Below are positions 36,678 to 44,318 of a DNA stretch of 64,000 nucleotides, piece by piece (position 1 is the first letter of the stretch; each line of letters starts with the position of its first letter). This DNA comes from Tepidamorphaceae bacterium (GTDB taxonomy: Bacteria; Pseudomonadota; Alphaproteobacteria; Rhizobiales; JAKSCL01): the NCBI GenBank assembly GCA_028289445.1, contig JANQPO010000023.1, forward strand, positions 1-64,000, given 5' to 3'. A program made the position numbers and the translations under genes. Under the pieces are notes generated by a model, which was given only the letters and a program-made list of their open reading frames with translations, searched no databases and had not been told where the DNA came from.

Positions 36678-37141
36678 TCTCGGGTCTCGCCGAGCGCGCG
36701 ATCGAGCGCGTCGAACAGCCACCCCCATCCGGTCTGCCGCATGGTCGGTTGGTCGAACCCGTCAAAGAACGCGCCTTGCTCGGTGAACACCAATTTCGTG
36801 CCTTGACCCTTTGGTTGAAAATCGACGGTGACGAGCGAGGCTGAAAACGGCCCGTCATCGGTGGACATGGAATAGGCAAAGGCGATCCGTCGATCCGGAA
36901 CGATGTCCAGATAGACAGTGTCGTTGATAAAGACCGGACCGTCCTCGCCCTGAAACCGGCCATGCTCGCGGCCGCCGACACGGAAGTCGAATTCGTAATC
37001 CAATGTCTTCCAGGTCAGGTCTTCGACGAACCAGCGTCGCTTGGCGGCCGGATCGGCCCAGGCCGCGAAGACTCTCGGCGGTGGTGCGCTATAGGTCCGC
37101 TCGATGGTGAAGGACGCGTGTTCGATACTGTGTTGGGTCAT
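36674..37141 (-). CDS. SRPBCC (AHSA1-type) family protein
   Basis: START-like fold protein, 155 residues. Typical start FTIERTYSAPPPRVFAAWADPAAKRRW, then FRVGGREHGRFQGEDG and a C-terminal EQGAFFDGFDQPTMRQTGWG helix. Such proteins bind small hydrophobic ligands. Third gene of an ArsR-SRPBCC-SRPBCC unit, 24 bases after the second. Confidence 0.88.
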   Translation of the reverse strand: MTQHSIEHASFTIERTYSAPPPRVFAAWADPAAKRRWFVEDLTWKTLDYEFDFRVGGREHGRFQGEDGPVFINDTVYLDIVPDRRIAFAYSMSTDDGPFSASLVTVDFQPKGQGTKLVFTEQGAFFDGFDQPTMRQTGWGWLFDALDRALGETRD

Positions 37142-37165
37142 GGCCGATCCTCTTCTCGTTGTCGG

Positions 37166-37642
37166 TCAAGCTGACGTGGCTGCAACTTTGGGGAGGTAGG
37201 CTGCCAGCCCGTCCAGCGTTCCGGCCCAGCCTTCGCGGTGTCCGTCGCGCGCGGCTCGCGATGTGAACGGCGCTTGCTGAAGCGTCAATTCGGTTCGCCC
37301 TTCGGCGTCCTTGAACGTGACCGTCACGATGGTCTCCGGGCTCATCGATCCGTCGTCCTGAAGCCAGGCGTGTGTGAAGACGATGCGCTTGTTTTCGACG
37401 ATCTCGGCGTAGGTGCAGCGTGGGCGATAGATGCTGCCGTCCGGCGCGGTCATGGTCGAACCGAAACCGCCGCCCTCCCGGAAGTCCATCGTTTGATCTG
37501 AGATCGCGATATCGGCCGGCACGCACCATCTGGAGAAGTGCGCGGGGTCTGCCCACATCTGGAAGACTCGACCAAGGGGTGCATCGAAGGTCCGCGTGAT
37601 CGTGAACGCGAGATCTTCCGGTGCGCCGGTGTCGTCAGTCAT
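37166..37642 (-). CDS. SRPBCC (AHSA1-type) family protein
   Basis: 158 residues, paralogous to the following gene. It shows FTITRTFDAPLGRVFQMWADP, FREGGGFGSTMTAPDG and the C-terminal GHREGWAGTLDGLAAYL. The start overlaps the ArsR gene by eight bases, so they are co-translated. ArsR-SRPBCC pairs are common in Proteobacteria and probably form a ligand-linked regulatory module; the ligand is unknown. Confidence 0.89.
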   Translation of the reverse strand: MTDDTGAPEDLAFTITRTFDAPLGRVFQMWADPAHFSRWCVPADIAISDQTMDFREGGGFGSTMTAPDGSIYRPRCTYAEIVENKRIVFTHAWLQDDGSMSPETIVTVTFKDAEGRTELTLQQAPFTSRAARDGHREGWAGTLDGLAAYLPKVAATSA

Positions 37643-37979
37643 CGGCTTTGTCTCCGTTCAACCCATCGAGATAATCGCCCAGCTGGTCGAGGCGGCGCTC
37701 CCAGTCGGCGCGGCGCCCGGCGAACCAGTCGGCCGCCGTCTGCAAACGTTCAGGATCGATCCGGCAGGTGCGGACCCGCCCGACCTTTTCCGATCGAACC
37801 AAGCCGCTTTCCTCCAGCACTTTGAGATGCTGGACGATTGCCGGCAGCGACATGGCGAACGGTTGCGCCAACTCACTGACCGAGGCCGGTCCGCGATTGA
37901 GCCGCTCCACCATCTGCCGCCTGGTCGGGTCAGCCATGGCGTGGAACACGGAATCAAGGGGATCAGAAAAGTTAAGCAT
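37635..37979 (-). CDS. ArsR-family transcriptional regulator
   Basis: Winged-helix regulator of 114 residues from ATG 37979, a start chosen because homologues begin LNxSxxLDxVFHAMADPTRR. A second ATG five codons upstream is possible. The HTH is VSELAQPFAMSLPAIVQHLKVLEESGLVR, broken here as VSELAQPFAMSLPAIVQHLK then VLEESGLVR. No metal-binding Cys are visible, so it is not a metal sensor of the classical type. First gene of the unit with two SRPBCC proteins. Confidence 0.9.
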   Translation of the reverse strand: MLNFSDPLDSVFHAMADPTRRQMVERLNRGPASVSELAQPFAMSLPAIVQHLKVLEESGLVRSEKVGRVRTCRIDPERLQTAADWFAGRRADWERRLDQLGDYLDGLNGDKADD

Positions 37980-37988
37980 ATACTTAAC
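37971..37988 (-). promoter_or_regulatory. palindrome over the ArsR start codon
   Basis: GTTAAGcatataCTTAAC is a perfect inverted repeat (6 + 6 + 6) whose centre contains the ArsR start codon. Position and AT content suit an autoregulatory operator. No clear ribosome site precedes the start, so the mRNA might be leaderless. Both points are inference. Confidence 0.45.
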
Positions 37989-38117
37989 TATCATGAGATT
38001 GATGCGAGCCGCAAGTCCATGCGGTGTCGTTAGAGATATTCGAAGATCACAAATTCCTTGCGAACCGGGCTTAGATTTGGTTTGCTTGCTAATTGCAAGT
38101 TAAATTGGAGGCAATCG

Positions 38118-38513
38118 ATGCCGGATGTTCTGACCGGGGGCTGCGCCTGTGGCGCCGTGCGCTATCGGTTCGAGGGAGAGATCGCCTTCGCGTTCAATTG
38201 TCATTGTCGCCGGTGCCAGCGAATGACCGGTTCCGGGCATGCCGCAGCCTTTTGTGTCGCGACGGACGACATTGCGATCGAGGGCGATGTTCGCCATCAC
38301 GACGAGACCTCCGACAGCGGCTTCGCCACACGGTCAGGCTTTTGCCCGCAATGCGGATCGCCGATGCTGTCGCGCACCGCCCGCGCACCTGACAAGGTCT
38401 TCATCTTGGCGGCGACTCTCGATGACCCTTCGACATTCGTGCCGACTTTTGCGGTCTACGGCGAGTATGCGCAGCCATGGGACCCGATCGACCCGCGTCT
38501 GAAGCGCGACTGA
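38118..38513 (+). CDS. GFA family zinc-binding protein
   Basis: 131 residues from ATG 38118 (TTGGAGG six bases upstream). The CENP-V/GFA fold's zinc ligands are evident: CAC in GGCACGAVRY, CHCRRCQ after FNCHC, and the CPQCG pair in SGFCPQCGSP. Family members are named after glutathione-dependent formaldehyde activation, but most, this one included, have no proven reaction. Confidence 0.92.
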   Translation: MPDVLTGGCACGAVRYRFEGEIAFAFNCHCRRCQRMTGSGHAAAFCVATDDIAIEGDVRHHDETSDSGFATRSGFCPQCGSPMLSRTARAPDKVFILAATLDDPSTFVPTFAVYGEYAQPWDPIDPRLKRD

Positions 38514-38520
38514 TCCGGGG

Positions 38521-39162
38521 TCAGGACGCGGCCGGCGCGGCCCTCAACCCGCCAAATATCAGATCGAGATGGGCGTTTAGAAAGGCGTCGGTCGGGATCG
38601 GTTGGTGGCGCTCGAAGGTCTGTTTGTAGATTGCCGTAAGGATCATCGGTGCCATGATGACGAGCGGCAGATCGGCGGCCGGTCCCTCGCGGAATTCGCC
38701 GCGCTCAATGCCACGTCTGATGATCTGGCTAAGCAGGTGCTGCCCCTTCGCAATGAAGGTCTGATGATAGAAGGCGGTGATCGCCGGAAACCGCGGCCCC
38801 TCGGCGATGATGATCCGCAACAGCGCCTTGGCATCGGTCTCGATAATCGTGCGGTAGCCGATCGTGATCATCGTTCGCAGTAAATCTTCCGAAGACCCCT
38901 CGGCCTTCGCGACCAGACCCTCGAAGGTCTCAAACGCCGGTCCGACGCGGGAGATGACGGCTTTCTCGAAAAGGTCCTCCTTGCCGTCGAAATAGAGATA
39001 GATCGTGCCCTTCACGACCCCGGCGCGCGCGGCGACGTCATCGAGCCGAGTTGCCGCGAAGCCCTTTTCCGCGAACTCCGCGACGCCGGCCTCGATGATC
39101 TCACCGGGGCGTGCCGACTTGCGGCGGCGTCGCTTAGGTTTTGTCTTCGATTCCGCTGTCAC
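38521..39162 (-). CDS. TetR/AcrR-family transcriptional regulator
   Basis: 213 residues from GTG 39162, preferred since AAGGCGA lies upstream and a longer start at ATG 39207 falls inside a palindrome that looks like its operator. A very basic N terminus (KPKRRRRKSARPGE) precedes the HTH: GFAATRLDDVAARAGVVKGT and IYLYFDGKEDLFEKAV. C-terminal TetR_C domain with QTFERHQPIPTDAFLNAHLD. Divergent from the DevBCA-type exporter, the obvious target. Confidence 0.9.
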   Translation of the reverse strand: MTAESKTKPKRRRRKSARPGEIIEAGVAEFAEKGFAATRLDDVAARAGVVKGTIYLYFDGKEDLFEKAVISRVGPAFETFEGLVAKAEGSSEDLLRTMITIGYRTIIETDAKALLRIIIAEGPRFPAITAFYHQTFIAKGQHLLSQIIRRGIERGEFREGPAADLPLVIMAPMILTAIYKQTFERHQPIPTDAFLNAHLDLIFGGLRAAPAAS

Positions 39163-39189
39163 TTGTCGTCGCCTTCGATTGATGTTATT

Positions 39190-39209
39190 TAATGACTCAT
39201 CAGTCATTA
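39190..39209 (+). promoter_or_regulatory. TetR operator between the regulator and the exporter operon
   Basis: TAATGACTCATCAGTCATTA is a perfect inverted repeat (8 + 4 + 8) in the short divergent space, 44 bases before the exporter ATG and 28 before the regulator start. Spacing and symmetry are those of TetR dimer sites. Protein-site pairing is inferred. Confidence 0.7.
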
Positions 39210-39252
39210 ATGGTCAAGATGTCATTTTGACGAAGAAGATCGAGCGTGCGCG

Positions 39253-40524
39253 ATGGATCAGGTCGTGGTGCAAAGCCCATCTTCAGTTGCCGATGAGCCG
39301 GCTGAGGATGCGGCGGACTTCAATCGCTTGCCGCTGATTGCCGTCAATCGAGCAAAGGACGCATCTGTGTCGGGCATGCGGCGGCCATGGTTGAGAGTGG
39401 TTCTTCGCAAGGTGCGCTGGGTTTCGGTTGTCGCGCTTTGCGTGGCGGTTGGGGGAGTCGTCGGGCTTTATTTCCAACCGTCCGGCTTGCAGTTCGTCAT
39501 GAACACGTTTGGCCTTGAACCGGGTGCCGGGACATCGACCCCGATCGCAGTTAGGCCGCCAGCACCGATGAGTTCGGCGGTGGCAGGGCCTGCCAGGCCA
39601 GAGTCTGTCATTGGTTTGGGTAGGCTCCTGCCCAGCGGCGATCTCATCACGGTGGCTCCGCCGTCTGGGGCAGGCGACGCGCGGATCGCGACAATTTACG
39701 TCGACGAGGGCGATCGGGTGATTGCTGGCCAGCTGGTCGCCGTCCTCGACAATGAATCCCGGCTCAAAAGAGCCGTGGCGGCGGCCGAGGCAATGGTTGG
39801 TCTGCGCGAGGCGGATTTGGTTCGAACGCAAGTTTCCGTCAAAGCCAGTTTGCAGGAGGCCAAGGCCGCACTGGTCGAGGCAGAGGCCGTTGCCCAGGAG
39901 GCCGGTCTGAACCTTGAGCGCGCAAGAAGCCTTTATGCGCGCCGGACCGTTTCAAAGGCGGCGATCGACAAGGCGGAGGCCGATGCGGCGCGCGCAGATG
40001 CCGCGGTCGAGCAGGCGCGGGCGCGATTGACCCGCTACGCAGGCGTGCTTGAGGACCAAAGCGACGTGGTTTACGCCCGGCGATCGCTCGACGTCGCGCG
40101 GTCCGATTTGGCCGTTGCCGAAGAGAACCTTGAACAGTCCTATGTCCGCGCGCCGATCGCGGGAACCCTGCTGTCGCTTCACTTGCAGCCGGGCGAAAAA
40201 CCTGGATCGGACGGCATCATGGTCATTGGCAATATCGATCAGATGACCGTGGATGTTGAGATCTATCAGGCCGATATCGCCGCCGTATCGGTTGGCGATT
40301 CCGTTGAGATCACGGCCGACGCATTCGATGGCGTCCTCATCGGCGCGGTGACGGAGATCGGCCTGGAGGTTAAGCGCCAGTCGGTCATTGGCGCCGATCC
40401 GGCCGCGAACACGGATGCGCGGGTCGTCGATGTGACAGTCGTCCTTGACGAACAATCCTCGGCGCGCGCTTCGCGCTTCAGCAATCTTCAGGTGCGCGCC
40501 GCCATTGAAGTGGACCCATCGTGA
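39253..40524 (+). CDS. HlyD/DevB-type membrane fusion protein
   Basis: Periplasmic adaptor of an ABC exporter, 423 residues. A cytoplasmic N terminus of about 55 residues is followed by one membrane helix (VSVVALCVAVGGVVGLYF), then a lipoyl/barrel half (GLGRLLPSGDLITVAPPSG), a long coiled-coil hairpin (about 165-270, rich in AEAxA) and a return barrel with APIAGTLLSLHLQPGEKPGS. Best matches the DevB class. Overlaps the permease gene by four bases. Confidence 0.9.
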   Translation: MDQVVVQSPSSVADEPAEDAADFNRLPLIAVNRAKDASVSGMRRPWLRVVLRKVRWVSVVALCVAVGGVVGLYFQPSGLQFVMNTFGLEPGAGTSTPIAVRPPAPMSSAVAGPARPESVIGLGRLLPSGDLITVAPPSGAGDARIATIYVDEGDRVIAGQLVAVLDNESRLKRAVAAAEAMVGLREADLVRTQVSVKASLQEAKAALVEAEAVAQEAGLNLERARSLYARRTVSKAAIDKAEADAARADAAVEQARARLTRYAGVLEDQSDVVYARRSLDVARSDLAVAEENLEQSYVRAPIAGTLLSLHLQPGEKPGSDGIMVIGNIDQMTVDVEIYQADIAAVSVGDSVEITADAFDGVLIGAVTEIGLEVKRQSVIGADPAANTDARVVDVTVVLDEQSSARASRFSNLQVRAAIEVDPS

Positions 40525-41702
40525 TGACGGCCATGTTGACGAGATTGCTCGGCCGGCTGCCGATCGGTTGGCTGCAACTCGTTCATAAGAAGAGCCGGTT
40601 GGCCGCAGCGATCGCCGGTGTCGCCTTCGCCAATATCTTGATCTTCATGCAGCTCGGGTTTCTCGGCGCGCTGATGGAAAGCATCATGCTGCCCTATCGC
40701 GCGATGGACGCCGATGTCCTGGTCTCTGCGTCGGACGCCAACACCTTGTCCGATGGCTCAAATCTGCCGCGCCAAAGAATGTTCCAAGCGCTCGCGGTGT
40801 CGGGCGTTGAGGATGCGATCCCGGTTTACTTCGCCAAACTCGATTGGGAACCGGCGGCGGATGCGTCCGTCAGCCTGCATGTCTTCGGGATCGACCCAAA
40901 CCGAGCACCGGCGTTCTGGGCAACTGAAATCGCCGAGAAGCTCAATCGGCTTCGATTGCCGGACACCGCACTCCTTGATCGCAAGACGCGCAATATCAGC
41001 CCCGCGTTCTTCGATGATCTGGCGAGCGGCAAGGCCCGGTCGTTCGAAATGAACAACAAGACGATCGATATCGTCGATACGGTTTCGATTGGCGCTGGCT
41101 TTGAGGCCGATGGCTATCTTTTCGTGTCGGACCAGACTTTTTTGCGGCTCTTCCCGTCCCGCGTATCCGGGGCACCGAACCACGTTCTCGTCAATATCGA
41201 ACCGTTGGCGGATCGGGACACGGTTGTTGCTGCTCTGCAAAACGCGCTGCCAGCCAGCGACACCATTGTGCGCGCGTTCGACGATGCGGCCGAGGCCGAT
41301 CGGACCTATCAGACGACGGAGCGTCCGGTCGGGGTCGTCTTCGGCTTCGGCGTGATCATCGGTGTCTTGGTCGGGATCATCATCGTCTATCAGGTGCTTT
41401 CGACGGATGTCGCCGATCACCTGAAGGAATACGCCACATTCAAGGCGATCGGTTATCGCCAACGCTACTTTCTGGGGATCGTCTTCGAGGAGGCGGCCAT
41501 TCTCGCCGTCTTTGGGTTCGTCCCCGGTATCCTGATTGCGCTCGGGCTCTATCAGGTCGTGTCCGCAGTGACCGGCCTGCCGCTCGTCATGGTGGCCGAA
41601 CGACCGCCGGCGGTCCTCTTTGGCACCATCGCCATGTGCGTGTTCTCCGGCGCGATTGCGACCCGACGGCTGGCCGGCGCCGATCCGGCCGATCTGTTCT
41701 AG
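40521..41702 (+). CDS. DevC-type ABC exporter permease
   Basis: 393-residue FtsX/MacB-like permease. N-terminal cytoplasmic segment IGWLQLVHKKSRLAAAIAGV runs into helix 1 (FANILIFMQLGFLGALMESI), then a large periplasmic domain (about 50-260), and three C-terminal helices (GVVFGFGVIIGVLVGIIIVY, AILAVFGFVPGILIALGLYQ, VLFGTIAMCVFSGAIA). The LQLVHKKxRLAAAIAGVAFA stretch is characteristic of DevC. ABC exporters of this type release glycolipids in heterocyst-forming cyanobacteria; the substrate here is unknown. Confidence 0.9.
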   Translation: MMTAMLTRLLGRLPIGWLQLVHKKSRLAAAIAGVAFANILIFMQLGFLGALMESIMLPYRAMDADVLVSASDANTLSDGSNLPRQRMFQALAVSGVEDAIPVYFAKLDWEPAADASVSLHVFGIDPNRAPAFWATEIAEKLNRLRLPDTALLDRKTRNISPAFFDDLASGKARSFEMNNKTIDIVDTVSIGAGFEADGYLFVSDQTFLRLFPSRVSGAPNHVLVNIEPLADRDTVVAALQNALPASDTIVRAFDDAAEADRTYQTTERPVGVVFGFGVIIGVLVGIIIVYQVLSTDVADHLKEYATFKAIGYRQRYFLGIVFEEAAILAVFGFVPGILIALGLYQVVSAVTGLPLVMVAERPPAVLFGTIAMCVFSGAIATRRLAGADPADLF

Positions 41703-41711
41703 GCGCCGGCC

Positions 41712-42446
41712 ATGGATGCGATCGTCGATCTTGGCGCGACACGCGCGCATCGCGTCGATCCTGAATTGCCGATCTTGGTATCGGGGCTCAATCACTGGTT
41801 CGGCACGGGTGAGGCCCGCAAACAGGCGCTGTTCGACATCGATCTGACGATCGATCGCGGCCAGTTGGTCATCTTGATGGGACCATCCGGGTCCGGCAAG
41901 ACCACATTGCTCACGCTGATCGGCTGTTTGCGCGACGTTCAGGCGGGTTCCGTTTCGCTCCTTGGGCAAGAGCTGAATGACGCGTCGGAAGCGGTGCTCG
42001 TTCGCCAGCGCCGGCGTCTGGGCTTCATCTTTCAGCTGCACAATCTGCACGAAAGCCTGACAGCCATGCAAAATGTCCGCATGGGTCTTGAGGTCCACGG
42101 CAAGATCGCGTCGTCGTCCTGGCGTCCGGCGGCGGAGCACATTCTTTCGCTGTTGGGGCTTGAAGATCGGCTCGACTATCTGCCCGCGAACCTCTCCGGC
42201 GGTCAAAAACAAAGGGTTGCCATTGCCCGTGCGCTGGTCGGCAATCCCGACATCGTGTTCGCCGACGAACCAACGGCCGCGCTTGACGCGGAAAGCGGCA
42301 GACATGTCGTCGAGATGCTGAAGTTGCTTGGGCGGGAGCGCGGAACAACGACCCTGATGGTCACGCACGACAACCGAATCTTGGACCTTGCCGATCGCAT
42401 CGTTCAGATGCAGGACGGTCGCATCGTCGAGGATCAAATGACCTGA
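41712..42446 (+). CDS. DevA-type ABC transporter ATP-binding protein
   Basis: 244 residues. Walker A GPSGSGKTTLLTLIG, Q-loop FIFQLHNLHESLTA, signature LSGGQKQRVAIARAL, Walker B IVFADEPTAALD, H-loop LMVTHDNRI. MacB/LolD-like ATPase that powers the permease. Ends the three-gene exporter operon opposite the TetR gene. Nine bases after the permease stop. Confidence 0.95.
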   Translation: MDAIVDLGATRAHRVDPELPILVSGLNHWFGTGEARKQALFDIDLTIDRGQLVILMGPSGSGKTTLLTLIGCLRDVQAGSVSLLGQELNDASEAVLVRQRRRLGFIFQLHNLHESLTAMQNVRMGLEVHGKIASSSWRPAAEHILSLLGLEDRLDYLPANLSGGQKQRVAIARALVGNPDIVFADEPTAALDAESGRHVVEMLKLLGRERGTTTLMVTHDNRILDLADRIVQMQDGRIVEDQMT

Positions 42447-42540
42447 GGTTCAGGGCTCGGGAGCGCGCAGGTTCATTTGCACTTCATTCACCAATTTCGG
42501 GTTCAATCATGGTGAAGAATTCGTAACCCGAGGATTTCCG

Positions 42541-43008
42541 ATGCTTCGCACCAAACCCGGCAAGGCCCTCCTTGCTTTGACTGGCCTGGCGGTCGCTGCC
42601 TTTTCGACTGGTGCGGCCCAGGCGGAAGAGCGCATTCTCGTCACCCTCGACCACGCCAAAATCCTGCGACTGGAGGGCGAGGCCTCGACAGTCATCCTCG
42701 GCAATCCAGCGATTGCAGACGCGACCGTGTTCAACAAGTCGATGCTTGTGATTACCGGCAAGAGCTATGGCTCGACGAATCTGGTCATTCTCGACGAAGA
42801 GGGACAGGAGATTTCGGTCAACACAATCTCCGTCAAGGCGGCTGACGACCGTCTCGTAACGGTTCATCGTGGCAACGCACGTAAATCTTATGAATGTGCG
42901 CCCAATTGTCAGCCATCGCTCGTGATTGGCGATGAGGCGACGAGCTTCGAAGCGATCAACACGCAGATCTCGAATCGCATCGCCATTTCGGAAGGCGACA
43001 CGGACTAA
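42541..43008 (+). CDS. pilus assembly protein N-terminal domain protein
   Basis: 155-residue exported protein: signal peptide LALTGLAVAAFSTGAAQA, then a single secretin-N-like beta domain as at the start of CpaC/RcpA (ILRLEGEASTVILGNPAIAD, ITGKSYGSTNLVILDEEG). No secretin domain follows. Two C residues in ECAPNCQPS could form a disulfide. The stand-alone form is found near Flp/Tad loci. Precedes two TadE-type genes. Confidence 0.87.
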   Translation: MLRTKPGKALLALTGLAVAAFSTGAAQAEERILVTLDHAKILRLEGEASTVILGNPAIADATVFNKSMLVITGKSYGSTNLVILDEEGQEISVNTISVKAADDRLVTVHRGNARKSYECAPNCQPSLVIGDEATSFEAINTQISNRIAISEGDTD

Positions 43009-43155
43009 CGCGCGAACTTCGTCGTTCTTAACCTTAACACGACGCGTCGCCGGGCCGTCTGGCGGGCGTCGTTGTTCTATTATCGCAATACATCTTAAAG
43101 CCTTTTGTGATCCAATCCGGCGCACCGGTAACGAGTTGAGCGTTGGTTGAGTCCG

Positions 43156-43737
43156 ATGTCAGTACAATCCGACAATGATCGGGATGGGGCAGCGTCCGAG
43201 CCGAAGGCCTTGAGCCCGTCGAGCTTGCTTCTCAGAAAATTTGCCAAACGCGATGATGGCGCGACGGCGGTTGAGTTCGCCATGGTCGCGCTGCCGTTCT
43301 TTGCACTGTTGTTCGCTATCCTGGAAACGGCGGTGGTGTTCTTCGCGGGTCAGATCCTCGAGACGGGCGTCTATAACGCATCCCGTTTGATCCGCACGGG
43401 CCAGGCCCAGCAGTCTGGATTTTCTGACGCCGACTTCAAGGACGAAGTCTGTGCCAACTTCTACGGGGTCATCGATTGCGAAGATGGCGGTTTGGTTCTC
43501 GACGTCCGGACGCATGTGAACTTCGACGTCGATTTGGAATTGCCGATCGATGAAGATGGCAACTTCACGTTTACGCCGCAATACGATCCGGGCCAGCGCA
43601 ACGATATCGTGGTGGTGCGCGCCTTCATCGAATGGCCGACGATTGTTCCCGCTCTCGGCAACGACTTGTCGAACCTTTCAAACGGAAATCGGCTGATCGC
43701 TGCTGCTGCCGCTTTCAGAAATGAACCATTCAATTAG
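43156..43737 (+). CDS. TadE/TadG family pseudopilin
   Basis: 193 residues from ATG 43156. The N-terminal pseudopilin signature is GATAVEFAMVALPFFALLFA, with a Glu five residues into the mature protein and a single membrane helix, as in TadE. Prepilin peptidase would cut before TAVEF or just in front. The periplasmic part holds two Cys (ANFYGVIDCEDGG, DEVCANF) that may pair. First of two adjacent TadE genes, with no tad ATPase or platform genes in view. Confidence 0.88.
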   Translation: MSVQSDNDRDGAASEPKALSPSSLLLRKFAKRDDGATAVEFAMVALPFFALLFAILETAVVFFAGQILETGVYNASRLIRTGQAQQSGFSDADFKDEVCANFYGVIDCEDGGLVLDVRTHVNFDVDLELPIDEDGNFTFTPQYDPGQRNDIVVVRAFIEWPTIVPALGNDLSNLSNGNRLIAAAAAFRNEPFN

Positions 43738-43757
43738 ATCGTGATGGGGTGAGTACG

Positions 43758-44318
43758 ATGGTTCGTCATGCAGTGACAGCGCTTACGAGGCGAGTTCGGG
43801 CATTCCGTGAGGATTTGTCGGGAACTTCGGCGGTCGAGTTCGCCTTCATTCTGCCAGTCATGGTGGTTCTCTATTTCGGCTGCGTTGAGATCAGCCAGGC
43901 CGTGTCGCTCAATCGCAAAGTGACGGCCGCGTCATCGGCCGCCGGCGACCTAGTTGCCCAGGCATCGGTGATCACCGCCGGTGAGATGGACGATATCATA
44001 GATGCGACGGAAGCGATCATCGCGCCGTATCCCATCGCGCCGCTTGAAACCATCGTCTCAAGCGTTTGGATCAATGAAGACGGCGACGCCTCGGTGATTT
44101 GGTCCTGCGCCGAGAATGCCACAAAGCGAGCCGCCGGGAGCCCTGTCGAGATCCCTGAGGATTTGCTCATCCCCGAAACCTCGCTGATCATGGCCGAGAT
44201 CGACTATGTCTATGTCTCGCCGTTTTCCGATCTATTCGGCGGCTCAGTTCCGCTGGGTGAGGTGTTTTACCTGCGACCCCGCAAGGTCAGCGCCGTCGGG
44301 GGTCCCGCCGACTGCTGA
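43758..44318 (+). CDS. TadE family pseudopilin
   Basis: 186 residues from ATG 43758; GTG at 43749 is an alternative. Signature GTSAVEFAFILPVMVVLYFG near the N terminus with the conserved Glu, then a variable periplasmic domain with WINEDGDASVIWSCAENATK. It follows the previous TadE gene by 20 bases. The last 75 bases overlap the convergent GGDEF-EAL gene. Confidence 0.88.
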   Translation: MVRHAVTALTRRVRAFREDLSGTSAVEFAFILPVMVVLYFGCVEISQAVSLNRKVTAASSAAGDLVAQASVITAGEMDDIIDATEAIIAPYPIAPLETIVSSVWINEDGDASVIWSCAENATKRAAGSPVEIPEDLLIPETSLIMAEIDYVYVSPFSDLFGGSVPLGEVFYLRPRKVSAVGGPADC

